A DNA stretch of 55,001 bases, taken from positions 1 through 55,001 of the forward strand of contig PYER01000008.1 of the NCBI GenBank assembly GCA_003017855.1. Direction: 5' to 3'. The position numbers and the translations under genes were made by a program. The DNA is from a filamentous cyanobacterium CCT1. Its GTDB lineage: Bacteria > Cyanobacteriota > Cyanobacteriia > Phormidesmidales > Phormidesmidaceae. A model generated the notes under the pieces. That model saw only the letters and a program-made list of their open reading frames with translations. It ran no database searches and was not told the origin of the DNA. Shown piece after piece: positions 1-9,500 of the stretch (position 1 is its first letter; each line of letters begins with the position of its first letter).

Positions 1-20
1 TCTCGGGTTTTCGCTTTTTA

Positions 21-54
21 AAGAGCCGGTGGCATTTGCTGCCGGTTCTTTTTG
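21..54 (+). terminator. Rho-independent terminator
   Basis: A GC-rich hairpin (AGAGCCGG arm pairing with CCGGTTCT, one G-T pair) is followed directly by a T-run. It would end a plus-strand transcript entering from the left of the window. The next 220 bases up to position 275 hold no gene that I can support. Confidence 0.7.
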
Positions 55-275
55 CGTATTAAGGGTCTGGTCAGGACACTTAACACTGATTTCCGCGATC
101 GCCAGGTGGTCAGCCCAGCGGGGCGTCAATCATTGCCGGATCATAGTACAGGTGTCTAAACCGGGCAAGCCGACTCTAGATATTTGATTTCATCAGGTTT
201 TTGGGGTGGTATCGGTCTCCTTACGTGCAGCAAAAGACTGTAGTTACCGCTCGATCAGCGGTAGTTGCCAGGGCT

Positions 276-545
276 CTAGACCAGCGTCGCGGAGTTGCTG
301 GATCTGAACGCGCCCTTGTTCGGCGAATCCACTTCAATACTGTCCGGCGTATAAGCCTTACCCCACGAGGCTTTGATACCCATTGAGTCTAAAAACCGTC
401 GGGCGTTAATTTCAGGCTTGCCCACGCTTTCAGCCACCTGGGTTTGGATCATCTGATAGAAGCCATCGGGCATCTGGAAACCATCGACCAACAGCGGGCC
501 AATCGCACCTGTGGCGCGTTTAGCTTTGTCGCCGGTAGTGCTCAC
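276..545 (-). CDS. Small hypothetical protein, second gene of RHH pair
   Basis: An 89-residue protein with no recognised family. It starts with GTG inside the stop of the upstream ribbon-helix-helix gene (4-base GTGA overlap), so the two are probably translationally coupled. The middle is rich in charged residues (VGKPEINARRFLDSMGIKAS) and there is no membrane segment or signal peptide. The C-terminal tail is Ser/Asn-rich and could be a frame-shifted end. Coupling to a DNA-binding protein suggests a role in plasmid control or in regulating the divergent operon at 924; that is inference. Confidence 0.5.
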   Translation of the reverse strand: MSTTGDKAKRATGAIGPLLVDGFQMPDGFYQMIQTQVAESVGKPEINARRFLDSMGIKASWGKAYTPDSIEVDSPNKGAFRSSNSATLV

Positions 546-739
546 TTGCTGCCCTCTCCTGACTGGGCATCGCCATGCTCCCTCACAGCTTTTGCCGCTA
601 GATAGACAAGCAAGTTAGGTATGGTGCGCTGCTCTGATGCGGCCAGCGCCTCAACTTGTGCATAAAGCTCATCTTCAAAAGTGACAGTAGTTCGCTTAAC
701 CATGTCCTGCGGTGCCGTGGGATCTCCAATGCCCATCAT
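542..739 (-). CDS. CopG-like ribbon-helix-helix DNA-binding protein
   Basis: A short protein (about 65 residues) containing MVKRTTVTFEDELYAQVEAL followed by a second helix, the pattern of a ribbon-helix-helix (CopG/Arc/MetJ) fold: one beta strand (TTVTF) and two helices. Such proteins bind operators as dimers and control plasmid copy number, partition or transfer genes. I chose the ATG at 739 because AGGA lies 6-8 bases upstream; the frame stays open to 910, but that extension is not RHH-like. The inner ATG at 703 has its GGA too close. The gene is divergent from the operon beginning at 924, so it may repress both directions across 740-923. Confidence 0.65.
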   Translation of the reverse strand: MMGIGDPTAPQDMVKRTTVTFEDELYAQVEALAASEQRTIPNLLVYLAAKAVREHGDAQSGEGSK

Positions 740-923
740 CTTATTCCTACTTAAGGGTTTCAGCTTACAACTATGCAATATTAGCTCAATTGATGCCGTT
801 TTATGCCGATTCATGCTAACACTGTAACTATCCGTGGAACGTGACTGGAACGAATCAGTTCCACTGAACCGCCTAAAGCATTGATTTACCGAAGTTTCGA
901 GCTGTAACAAGAGGTGTAACGAC

Positions 924-1442
924 GTGGAACGTCAATCACTATCGATTCGCAAGTTTGCCGAGGTCTGTGGGGTGTCCCACACCGAAATAGGCCGCAAGAT
1001 GACCGCCCTGGGTATCTCAGGAACTCCCCAAGGCAAGGGTTTACCCACATTGCTGAGTCCGACTGAGCAAGACAGCATCGCTAAAACCCTGTTTATCCCT
1101 GATAAACCGCCCGCCGCGCCTGCACAACACGTCGAGGTTCTGGGCAATGGTTTATCGGTTTACACGCCGCCGCCGTTGGCAACTCGGGGCGTCAACAGCG
1201 AGCTGAGCCGCCACATTCAGCAGCAACAGCTCACCCAGGCGCTGGGCGCGTTTAAGGGCAATCAGGCCAGCTTTAGAAACGCTCTGTTGGGCATGGCCGC
1301 TGAGTCGGGTCGCCAACTGGGCCACGAAATGGCCGTTACCGAGATGAACTCCGCCCTGGCCACCCACGCGCAACTCCAACAAACCATGGGAAAGGAGTTG
1401 GGCGTCGTTGCGGATACGCCCGATACCGCTGCTGCTGGTTAG
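924..1442 (+). CDS. HTH-domain hypothetical protein, first gene of transfer-like operon
   Basis: A 172-residue protein starting at GTG 924 with GAGGTG just upstream. Residues about 5-45 (SLSIRKFAEVCGVSHTEIGR) look like a helix-turn-helix of the type found in phage or plasmid DNA-binding proteins. The remainder is predicted alpha-helical, Gln/Ala-rich, without a membrane segment (QQQQLTQALGAFKGNQASFR). It opens a run of five tightly spaced plus-strand genes up to 5504. Possible roles are DNA recognition for the adjacent ATPase or operon autoregulation; neither is shown by the sequence. Confidence 0.6.
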   Translation: MERQSLSIRKFAEVCGVSHTEIGRKMTALGISGTPQGKGLPTLLSPTEQDSIAKTLFIPDKPPAAPAQHVEVLGNGLSVYTPPPLATRGVNSELSRHIQQQQLTQALGAFKGNQASFRNALLGMAAESGRQLGHEMAVTEMNSALATHAQLQQTMGKELGVVADTPDTAAAG

Positions 1443-1505
1443 GGGGTTTAGCCCTGTTAACCGCCGTTTTCATCCTGTTAACGCCGTAACTCTGGTCATA
1501 ACGCC

Positions 1506-2168
1506 ATGGAAGCTAAATTCACTCCCCCTGCCGTCCCCCTCGAATACCGTCGCGAGGTCGTTAGCGGTGCATCGCCTATCCAAAACATCTACCTAACTCC
1601 CGTTCCCTGGTGGCAAAACCGCCGTTACTGGGCTGCTGGTGGCATCGCGGTGGCTGCCCTCTCTGGCATTGCCTTCGCCTTTGCACAGTCTGGCCGTACT
1701 GGCGACGAGGGCACCTATCAGAGCGAACTGCCCGCCCCTAACTACGAGAACGTGCTGGCGGCGGCTCAAGACCGGCTCTCGGGCAACTACGAAGACAGTC
1801 GTTTGGTGCTGGCCGATGTCGGTCGGTCGGTGCTCAACAATGAGGCCTATCGCTACCGCCAGCAGGCGGAGCAGGACGTTCTAAAGCCCACTGACCCCTG
1901 TTACCAACAGCAGATCATTTGCCCCCTCAACCGTTACCAGCGAGATGCCCAGGTGATGTTAGATGCCGCTAAGGGCGATCGCGATTGGCGACAGGCTAAT
2001 GCGGCGCTCTTTAGAGTCGAAGCCGTGGAGGTGGCGCGATCGATGGCGGCGCTGCCCCAAGACCCGCCGACCAACTTGGCCGTGGTGGCCATTGAAAACT
2101 TGGTTCAGTACCACGACCGCCAACACTCTTTGTCTGAAGAGGTGCAGGCCCATGAAGTTAGAGACTAA
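1506..2168 (+). CDS. Single-pass membrane hypothetical protein
   Basis: A 220-residue protein with an N-terminal cytoplasmic stretch of about 40 residues, one hydrophobic segment near residues 42-62 (AAGGIAVAALSGIAFAFAQ) and a large soluble helical region containing a CYQQQIIC pair of cysteines, possibly a disulfide outside the membrane. The ATG at 1506 follows a 64-base gap with near-repeats of CCTGTTAACNGCCG (1453-1486). The 3' end overlaps the next gene by 17 bases. I do not recognise the family; context suggests a component of an envelope-spanning assembly. Confidence 0.6.
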   Translation: MEAKFTPPAVPLEYRREVVSGASPIQNIYLTPVPWWQNRRYWAAGGIAVAALSGIAFAFAQSGRTGDEGTYQSELPAPNYENVLAAAQDRLSGNYEDSRLVLADVGRSVLNNEAYRYRQQAEQDVLKPTDPCYQQQIICPLNRYQRDAQVMLDAAKGDRDWRQANAALFRVEAVEVARSMAALPQDPPTNLAVVAIENLVQYHDRQHSLSEEVQAHEVRD

Positions 2169-3420
2169 TCATTTGCTCTATGGCTCCATTGGTGCCGCTG
2201 CCCTGGGGCTGTTCTGTGGTCTGCAACGGCCTGCTAGCAACCTTACTCCGGCTGACCTAGAGGCCTTCGCCAATGGGGCTCAGATTCGCTACGAGAAAAC
2301 CTATCCCTATCTGCCTGCGGCGATTGCGTTTGGGCTGGTGTCTGTGGGCTGCGGGGTGGCTTGGGCGCTGGGGGGAGAGCAACCTAAGGTGGCGATTGCA
2401 GGCCCCCAGATCGCGCCAGAACCCCAGAGCTGGAACGGGCAGGTGCCCTTTGCTGGGGCGACTGAGTCCTTTCGGGTGGGCAACCCTGCCGCTATTCTCG
2501 CCGCTCGTATGCGGCCCACGCTGATTTCAGCCAATCCTCGGGTCGGCAAGGGGCTCACGGTGGCCCACGCCTACCGGCAGGCCCAGGTGAAGCAGGGCGC
2601 GGTGGTGTGGGTGATTCAGCCTAAGTACCACCCAAAGGAGCATGGCTACTGGGAACAGGCTGACAACGTGCTCGGGTTCATGGCTGATTCGCTGGAGTCC
2701 AAAGAGGATATCGACGACATCTGCGAGCAGATGCAGAAATTCATCTTTGCCTGGCGGCAGCTGCCCCAGCGGCCCAAGGTGCTGATCATCGACGAGCTGG
2801 CGATGATGAAGACGGCTTTCAAGACCTGGTACGAGGGATTCCTGAAGTCGCAGCTCACGATGGAGCTGTCCTCGGGGGAGACGGATGACCGGGCGCTGTG
2901 GGCGATCACTCAGTCGTCACTGGTGGGCGATATCGGGGTCAGCGGCGGGATGCGGGCGACGTTTGATTTGCTCACTATTCAGACCCCCAGCAGTCAGAGC
3001 CATTTGGAGAGCCTGCGCAAGTCCGACACCAGCATTCCGCCGATTGAGGATGAGGTGATTTTTGAGCGCTCGTTCTCGCCGAAGCAGGCGGTCTTTTATC
3101 ACTCAGAGATCAAGGAATGGCTGCCGATGGTGGCCTATGAAGTGCCGAAACTGAGTTACGCCCCTGCAACGGCGGGTGCAACGGACGGAAACGAAGACGG
3201 GGTAAGGCTTTCACCGCTGGGTGAAACGAAAGTTTCCAAGTTTCCAGACCCCTCTTTAGCCCCAGATCTGCCCCTGATAATCGCGGTAACCAACGCTTTA
3301 GCCCAGGGGATGCCCCGCTCCCAAGTCATCAAAGAGGTGTTGGGTTGCACCGGCAAGAAGTACCAGGAGGGCTCCGATTTGTTCGACCGCATCAAATCCA
3401 TCATTGAGGAAAATTCCTAA
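2152..3420 (+). CDS. Membrane-anchored P-loop ATPase, coupling-protein-like
   Basis: A 422-residue protein. Two hydrophobic segments near residues 8-26 and 50-72 anchor it. A phosphate-binding loop follows (SANPRVGKGLTVAHAYRQ, about residues 125-142), and a Walker B strand VLIIDELAMM lies about 80 residues later. N-terminal membrane pair plus cytosolic ATPase is the layout of VirD4/TraG/FtsK-type pumps, but the loop is atypical (GKG rather than GKT/S) and the protein is shorter than most coupling proteins. The frame is open from 1963; the ATG at 2152 is preferred because it carries GAGGTG upstream and removes an Arg/Trp-rich non-native extension. It overlaps the next gene by one base (TAATG). 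I infer DNA- or protein-pumping in transfer. Confidence 0.6.
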   Translation: MKLETNHLLYGSIGAAALGLFCGLQRPASNLTPADLEAFANGAQIRYEKTYPYLPAAIAFGLVSVGCGVAWALGGEQPKVAIAGPQIAPEPQSWNGQVPFAGATESFRVGNPAAILAARMRPTLISANPRVGKGLTVAHAYRQAQVKQGAVVWVIQPKYHPKEHGYWEQADNVLGFMADSLESKEDIDDICEQMQKFIFAWRQLPQRPKVLIIDELAMMKTAFKTWYEGFLKSQLTMELSSGETDDRALWAITQSSLVGDIGVSGGMRATFDLLTIQTPSSQSHLESLRKSDTSIPPIEDEVIFERSFSPKQAVFYHSEIKEWLPMVAYEVPKLSYAPATAGATDGNEDGVRLSPLGETKVSKFPDPSLAPDLPLIIAVTNALAQGMPRSQVIKEVLGCTGKKYQEGSDLFDRIKSIIEENS

Positions 3421-3968
3421 TGGCTAGCTCTAAGAACAATCAACTTGCCAACGGCAACAATGGCCCTGAGATCATCGACGGGCAAATCATCGACATCACG
3501 CCTCAGTTCAGCTCGCCGGGACGGGGCAGCAGTGTCCAGCTCGCGCCACGCAATGCCATGCGCTCTAACGTGCAGGATGGCGGCTGGTTCGATGCCACCA
3601 GCGGCAAGCGCAAGCCCATCTTTGTCATCACGCCCACGACCGATCCATGGAGCATTTTTCCGGTGATTCGCAGCGGCCTCAGCTGCTTGCGAAACCACCC
3701 GTTACAAACGATGGGTGGAGCCTTCATCAGCGTATGGGGTGGGCTGTTTGTGCTCTCGGCGGGGCTGAATGTCCTCCAGGGTTCGGCGGTCAAAGCCGGG
3801 GGCGACATCTGGAATCCGGTGGTGGCGGGGACTAACTTTGGGGCGATGTTGGTGGTGCCGACTCAGAGCATCGCGGGCAGCGCTCACAAGGTCTTGACCG
3901 GGGAGGAGCGGGTGGGACAGCCAATTGAAACCCGTCCCTACACTCGCGCTGTGAAGGTCGGGGAGTAG
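3420..3968 (+). CDS. Membrane hypothetical protein of transfer-like operon
   Basis: A 182-residue protein whose ATG uses the last A of the preceding TAA stop. The first 90 residues are polar; a hydrophobic segment at about 100-122 (GGAFISVWGGLFVLSAGLNV) and a weaker one at about 132-150 suggest one or two membrane passes near the C-terminus. No family recognised. Direct translational coupling to the ATPase gene argues for a stoichiometric partner. Confidence 0.55.
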   Translation: MASSKNNQLANGNNGPEIIDGQIIDITPQFSSPGRGSSVQLAPRNAMRSNVQDGGWFDATSGKRKPIFVITPTTDPWSIFPVIRSGLSCLRNHPLQTMGGAFISVWGGLFVLSAGLNVLQGSAVKAGGDIWNPVVAGTNFGAMLVVPTQSIAGSAHKVLTGEERVGQPIETRPYTRAVKVGE

Positions 3969-3970
3969 CG

Positions 3971-4393
3971 ATGCTGTTCTGGCAAATCAGAACCCGGTAC
4001 CTGCTGGCCCTGGCGGCGTTGTTCGTCGGGGCCGCGTTTTTAGACCTGAAGCAGCCGGGCCGGGGGCAGTTCTACAACCCGGTCTATGGGGTGAGGTCTT
4101 GGGTCAATACCCACCAGCCTGCGGCGTGGCAGCTAGTGCATCGCCTTTCTGGCGAGGATGCCCGCCTACAAGCCTGCATGGCGGTGGCTCCTGACCCGGT
4201 TGTCCTCGATGCTACCAAGGCCGAGCTGCGCAAGGCGCTGGTGGGGGAGTCGGAGGCGATCGCCCTGGAGTGGCTGGGTCAGCCTGCCTGCGCCCTAGGT
4301 AACGGGGTCTATCGCTGGGCCTTAGACAACGGCCTGGCCCTCGATGTGACGGTGTCGGAGGGGGAGGTGACCCACAGTGAACTCAACCGTTAA
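3971..4393 (+). CDS. N-terminally anchored hypothetical protein
   Basis: A 140-residue protein with an N-terminal hydrophobic helix (YLLALAALFVGAAFLDL, residues 9-25) that could be a signal anchor, then a soluble region with two cysteines (LQACMAV and QPACALG) that could pair outside the cytoplasm. The tail GNGVYRWALDNGLALDVTV looks like a small beta domain. It begins 2 bases after the previous stop and overlaps the next gene by 17 bases. No family recognised. Confidence 0.55.
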   Translation: MLFWQIRTRYLLALAALFVGAAFLDLKQPGRGQFYNPVYGVRSWVNTHQPAAWQLVHRLSGEDARLQACMAVAPDPVVLDATKAELRKALVGESEAIALEWLGQPACALGNGVYRWALDNGLALDVTVSEGEVTHSELNR

Positions 4394-5504
4394 GGACATC
4401 AAGCCCCACTGGTCGGAGTTGCCGCCGACCTGGCGCTACGTGATTAGCACGGCGATGCAGGCGGGCGAGCTGGTGCTTAAGCTGGGCTGCGTGGGGGCGA
4501 TCGCCATCTCGACTTGGGTGATGGTCGATAAAGAAACCAACGAAACTTGGGGCGATCGCTTTAGGAAAGTCAGCGCTGTGGCGGAGGCAGTAGTTGGGTT
4601 TTACGACGATGACTTCAAGGCCCTGATCAGCAAGGGCGATGTGATTGCAGGCTACACCGTCAACTCGGGCTTTGGCCTACGGATGCATCCCATCCATCAG
4701 GAGATGCGGATGCACTCGGGTATTGATTTGCCGACGCCGGAGGGGGTGTCGGTTCATGCGATCGGCTATGCGGGCGATCGGGTGTCGGTGCGCTGCTGGA
4801 GCGACCCCAAGGGCTATGGCACGGTGGCGGATATGACCAGTTCGGCGTTCCCTGAGATCACCTTCAGGGCAGCTCACCTATCCCACTGCAAGGGGGGTGA
4901 GCATAGGGCCGGGGCAGTGGTGGCGAAGACCGGTAACACGGGCGGCAGCACGGGCGCTCACTTGCACTGGGAGCAGTTGCAGGGGGGCGTGGCCCAGGCT
5001 CCGCAAAAGGGTTACTTGGTCTGGGCGCTCAATGGCCGCAAGCCCAATGAGCGGTTGGGGGATACGATCGCCCTCTACCAGGCGATCGTCATTAAGGAGT
5101 CGGGTGGTGACCACAGGGCCGTCAACCCTGACACCGGGGCGCTGGGTCTGGGGCAGGTGATGCCGCAGAATCTCAACTGTTCCTGGGACGGCAAGCCGAA
5201 GAGCAACTGTGGCTGGGATTACGATGTGCTGGGCCGCGATGTGTCGCCCCAGGAGTTTTTGCAGAACCCTGAGATTCAGCAGCAGATCGTGGGGGTCAAG
5301 CTGGAGAGTGCTCTCCAGCGGCAAATTCAGGCGGGCCACGATATGAATACTGCTGTTAAGCGGGTGGCGGCGGAGTGGTACTCAGGCAATCCTGAGCTGG
5401 CCCACGATACGCGCCCCCAGGCGGGCTATGAGTCCATCAAGAGCTATGCCGACAGTGCGGCAGAGAAGTTTCACCGGCTCCGACAGGAGAACCTGGAAAA
5501 GTAG
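4377..5504 (+). CDS. Fused M23 endopeptidase and SLT lytic transglycosylase
   Basis: A 375-residue bifunctional peptidoglycan hydrolase. After a membrane segment at about residues 33-50, a LytM/M23 metallopeptidase domain spans about 88-205: GFGLRMHPI (98-106), HSGIDL giving zinc ligands H113 and D117, and GAHLHWE with H195/H197. A goose-type/SLT transglycosylase domain follows from about 232: catalytic E241 in VIKESGG, then GALGLGQVMPQN (254-265). M23 enzymes cut peptide cross-links and SLT enzymes cut glycan strands; together they would open a local gap in the wall, the role of VirB1-like enzymes in conjugation. GTG start at 4377 overlaps the previous gene by 17 bases. Last gene of the operon, with a terminator hairpin at 5585-5606. 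Confidence 0.85.
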   Translation: MNSTVKDIKPHWSELPPTWRYVISTAMQAGELVLKLGCVGAIAISTWVMVDKETNETWGDRFRKVSAVAEAVVGFYDDDFKALISKGDVIAGYTVNSGFGLRMHPIHQEMRMHSGIDLPTPEGVSVHAIGYAGDRVSVRCWSDPKGYGTVADMTSSAFPEITFRAAHLSHCKGGEHRAGAVVAKTGNTGGSTGAHLHWEQLQGGVAQAPQKGYLVWALNGRKPNERLGDTIALYQAIVIKESGGDHRAVNPDTGALGLGQVMPQNLNCSWDGKPKSNCGWDYDVLGRDVSPQEFLQNPEIQQQIVGVKLESALQRQIQAGHDMNTAVKRVAAEWYSGNPELAHDTRPQAGYESIKSYADSAAEKFHRLRQENLEK

Positions 5505-5516
5505 GCTCTCGCCGAA

Positions 5517-5613
5517 GATGGTGCCCTTGTCGGTGGGGGCGGTAGCAGGGGTAAGCTGTTTGGCGTAAATGGAATTTCACCTCTGCCCCTAGCGGTCGCT
5601 GGGGGCATTTTGT
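5517..5613 (+). repeat. Terminator-bearing repeat, copy 1
   Basis: About 95 bases lying just after the M23-SLT gene are roughly 80% alike to 13217-13312 (shared blocks TGCCCTTGTC, GGTAGCAGGGGTA, CTGCCCCTAGCG). The 3' end contains an inverted repeat GCCCCTAGCG/CGCTGGGGGC followed by ATTTTGTT, which would serve as the operon terminator. Confidence 0.7.
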
Positions 5614-6117
5614 TGGTTGTTGCCGTCGCAGCCCCACCCTCACAACCCATCAAATGGGCTTTGGGCGGTGGGGCAATGGCAGAGGGCCTATTGCGATCAT
5701 CCTGTCCCCGAAAATCACTAAAACGCTTAGTAGGTGGAGTTTAGGGGCATTTCATCCCGCCAGGGCTGGCGTAATGTCTGTACGGTTCGGAAGCGTAGCC
5801 CTCTTAGGGCGTAGCTCCCCCCATCGCTAGGGCTACTGCGCCATTCAACGCTCGGTGTCGCCTCATGACGTCCCATGTCGCCCAGGGAGGCAGAGGCAGA
5901 GAGCCCTGGCGGGGAAAAGCGGTAAGTGGCGGTTAAGTGGCGGTAACTGGCGTCAAAACGACCCAAAAAACACACACCACGGGGCAGCGGTGCCTATAGG
6001 GCTCGGTGTTGGTGCCTCTAGGCTCTCACCGCTGTTAGAGCGATGGTGCCCTGCATGGAAGGTGCGATCGCAGTCGTTATACTGACTCGGAGTGGATGCT
6101 GCTATTAAACGAAACCG
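5614..6117. other. Intergenic region with short tandem repeats
   Basis: No gene is supported here. Two perfect 11-base tandem copies of TAAGTGGCGGT (5923-5933 and 5934-5944) are followed by a partial third, AACTGGCGTC. The surrounding DNA is rich in short self-complementary words (GTAGCCCT/AGGGC near 5795-5850, GGTGCCT twice at 5990-6025). This could be a small control region or part of an origin; nothing decides it. A weak -10-like TATACT sits at 6078-6083, about 35 bases before the next gene. Confidence 0.35.
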
Positions 6118-6324
6118 ATGGATTTCCACGACGCCTTTAAGGAAACATTGAGCCGATTCGATCTCGATGTTGTTGATTTAGCCAGTGCCACTGGTTTGTC
6201 TGTTATGCGGATAGGGCAGTTCAAGAATGGCCAAAATATAAGGATAGATAACCTGCAAAGATTATTGGAAGCAATGCCCCCAGAAGCCAAGAAGTTTATG
6301 CTCTTACTTGTCGCCGAAGGATAG
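6118..6324 (+). CDS. Small XRE-like helix-turn-helix protein
   Basis: A 68-residue protein made almost entirely of a lambda-repressor-type HTH: LDVVDLASATGLSVMRIGQF, then QNIRIDNLQRLLEAMPPEA, the usual order of helices 2-4 and the conserved dimer/packing helix. It probably binds DNA as a dimer. It stands alone between two non-coding stretches, so the target is unknown. A hairpin-forming stretch (TGCCCC to GGGGCA, 6342-6375) follows without a clear T-run. Confidence 0.6.
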   Translation: MDFHDAFKETLSRFDLDVVDLASATGLSVMRIGQFKNGQNIRIDNLQRLLEAMPPEAKKFMLLLVAEG

Positions 6325-6463
6325 AGCCATCCTTCCACAGTGCCCCCCGGTGAGACCGGGTTGTCTGGGGCAGCACCGAGGGATAATTTTGGATAGGTCG
6401 CCAATGCTGCACCCCTCGTCGGTGCGATCAGCTATGGGCTGAGGGCAGAGAATGGGCACCGGC

Positions 6464-6485
6464 TAGTTGCGCCGGGAGGCAACTA
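6464..6485. repeat. TAGTTGC palindrome, solo copy
   Basis: A 22-base imperfect palindrome with arms TAGTTGC and GCAACTA around a GC-rich centre. It matches the terminus of the interspersed repeats at 10951, 30857 and 40137. No longer homology could be followed on either side. Confidence 0.6.
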
Positions 6486-6591
6486 TTCAAACTTTGCTTG
6501 GGAGAACCGGAACTACTGACGGTGGGCTATGAGATCGAGTAGGCGCTCCAGACGCGAAGGGCTCCTGATTTAGACGCCACTCTGGCCACCT

Positions 6592-9500
6592 TTACCGATC
6601 TTGACTAAAAGAATAGCCTGCCGCCAATAGTGCGGTAGCGGCGGCGGGGTTGAGGGGGCGAGATAGCAACCAGCCTTGACCGAGTTCACAGCCGAGGAGC
6701 TTTAACCACTCCAACTGCTGCTCGGTTTCTATGCCCTCAGCGATCGCCCCGATCTGCAGCTGATCGCTCAGCCCCACAATCGCCTGCACAATTTTGTAGT
6801 TTTTATTGCCGGGCTGCATATTGCTAACAAAGGAGCGGTCAATTTTTAGGTAATCAACCGGCAGGTTGTAGAGGTAGCTCAGCGACGAGTAGCCCGTGCC
6901 AAAGTCATCAATGCTAATGCGAAAGCCCATGGCGCGTAGCTGGTGCAGCAAATCAGTGGTGGTTTCTATATTTTGAACCAGCATGCTCTCAGTAATTTCT
7001 AGAGCCAAAGCCGTAGCGGGCAGTTGAGTTTGGCTGAGAACCTGCTGAATGGTATCAATCAGGTCGGCTTGCAATAAATCTGAGCCTGAGAGATTGATAC
7101 TGATCTTCAGATCATCGGCATGGGGAAACTGTTGTCGCCATGTAGCCATTTGTTCACAGGCGGCCTGCAGCATCCAGCGGCTAATGGGCACAATTAGCCC
7201 GGTTTCCTCCGCGACGGGAATAAAATCATCTGGGGAGATAAACCCTCGGAGGGGGTGTTGCCAGCGAATTAAGGCTTCAAACCCTGTCAGTTTGCGGGTA
7301 TTGAGGTCGATGACGGGCTGGTAGTACGCAATAAATTCTTGCTGGATGATCGCGAGCTGCAGATCATGTTCCAAAGTCAGGCGTTTGACCGCCTGGGTAT
7401 GCATCTCGGCGTCAAAGATTTCGTACTTGGCTCGTCCTTTAGCCTTGGCACGATACATGGCAATATCGGCATCTCGCAACAGATCAGAGACTTCGGTATG
7501 GTCTACGGTGCTCCAAACAATGCCGATGCTGGTGCTCATAAAGAAAGTATGACCCTCAATGGTGATGGTTCCTTCAAAATCTGCCAAGATGCGTTTCGCG
7601 ATCTGCACGACGGCCTGAATATCTGGGACATGCTCTACCAAAATGACAAATTCGTCTCCTCCCAGGCGCGCCACAATATCCGTTGGGCGTGCGATGGCCT
7701 GCAGTTTACGGGCAACGGTGATTAGCAGTTGATCGCCGACCAGGTGCCCTAGGCTATCGTTCACGACTTTGAACTGGTCAAGGTCGAGAAATAAAACGGC
7801 AAAATGATACGTGGGTGACTGCTGCGCTCTCTGAATGGATTTTTCAAGGCGATCGCTTAACAAGCTGCGGTTGGGCAAATCGGTCAAAGAATCGTGGAGG
7901 GCCCTGAAGACTAATTGATCTTCGGCCTGTTTGCGCTTGCTAATATCGAGGACGATCGCGAGAAAAACTGATTGCTCATTGTGTTGGCTCAACTGTAAAT
8001 GCACCTCCACTGGGTAGCAGCTGCCGTCAGATCGCTGATGCATCATTTCAAAATTGATCTTAGGGCTATCCCCTCGCCGCAGTGGGGCGAGCAGCCCGTC
8101 AAAGTCAGCGGCTGATAGTCTAGGTTTAATATGCAATGGGGTCATTTGCTGGAGCTGCTGCAGGGAATATCCCAAATTCTGTAAAGCGCCCTGGTTTACA
8201 TACTCAAACTTGAGCGTGTCACCATTGAAGAGATAAATTTCGTTGAGGCTAGCTTCAAGGACATCGAGTAAGCGGGTGCGTTCAGCTTCGGCTTGTTTGC
8301 GTTCGCTGATATCCCGACAAATACAAAAATGAACCGTTTCATCATTTAGAACGATTCGGTTATAGCTAATTTCCACATCATAGATGGAGCCATCTTTGCG
8401 ACGATGTCGAGTTTCAAAATAGGGGGGCAAGGGCATTGTTCCCTGAAGAACTGCTTGCAACTCTTCAGGGGTCCATTGAGCATCCCAATCCACTAAATTC
8501 AGACTGCCAGTCTCTGCGATTGTATAGCCCAGCATTTGGGCAAAGCCAGCACTGGCCTGCAACACATCGCCTTGGTGATTGAGCAGTACAATCCCGTCGA
8601 TCGAGGTGTTGAATAGGGTTTTACTCAGGAGTAATTCTTGCTCTAGGGCTAGTTCAGCCTGTTTGCGATCGGTGATATCCAAATTCACCCCAGTCATGCG
8701 AAGAGGTTGTCCTTCTGTATCCCGCTGCACTATGGCTTGAGCTTCTATATAGCGGACAGTACTATCGGGCCACAGGACACGAAACTCGGTATTAAAGTCT
8801 TTTTCGCCGCTCAGGACTTGTTCTACTGCCCGGCGAGAGGTGGGCAAATCCTCTGGATGGATACCCGCTTCCCAGGCTTCTAAGGCTTCACTAAAGGCTT
8901 CCGGGTTCAGTCCGTAGAGTTCGTACATGCGGTCGTCCCAGATCAGGCGATCGCTCACGATATTCCAATCCCAAATGCCCATGTTGGCCGCCTTTAGGGC
9001 CAGCCGCAGTCGTTCTTCGCCGATGACTAGCTGCAATTCATTTTGGGCGCGCTCTTGGGCGTTGGCGATGGTTTGGCCTTTAACCTGTAGCAGGCGAATG
9101 ATTTCGCTATCCCAGGTCATGGCCTGGTTGAATGAAGCAAACCCGATAAATCCGGTGATCCTTGATTTTTGCATCAAGGGCACGATCAAAATCGCTTGGA
9201 CATTAAACCGTTGCCAGCTGGCGCAATCGATCGCCGCTGCATCGGGTAAATCGGCCACCCAGGGGGCATGGATGACCTCGCGCTGCTTGAGCGTCGCAAT
9301 ACTCCAAGGAAAGGCCGCAAACGGGATATTTTGGGCTAGCGAGAGCTGTTGCGGGCAATCGGGTTGGCACCATTCATGAGTCATGCTGAGGGTTTGAGCC
9401 GCTTCATCAAATTTGAAGATATAGCTGGTATCGACCCCGGTAATCTCGCCGATGTGCCGTAGGGCATGGTCAATTTCGGCATCGAGTCTGGTGGGGCTAA

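Noticed and set aside
1963-2151. Upstream in-frame extension of the P-loop ATPase
   Set aside because: The added 63 residues are Arg/Trp-rich and overlap the previous gene out of frame; the ATG at 2152 has a ribosome site and starts directly before the first membrane helix.
3503-3808. Long minus-strand frame opposite the 3420-3968 gene
   Set aside because: Antisense shadow in GC-rich DNA; no domain, no ribosome site, and it conflicts with the coupled operon.
6342-6375. Hairpin after the small HTH gene as a terminator
   Set aside because: A stem can be drawn (TGCCCC/GGGGCA with an inner CCGG pair), but no T-run follows on either strand.
7339-7725. 128-residue plus-strand frame opposite the GGDEF domain
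   Set aside because: Lies fully across a conserved domain of the minus-strand gene and shows no motif of its own.
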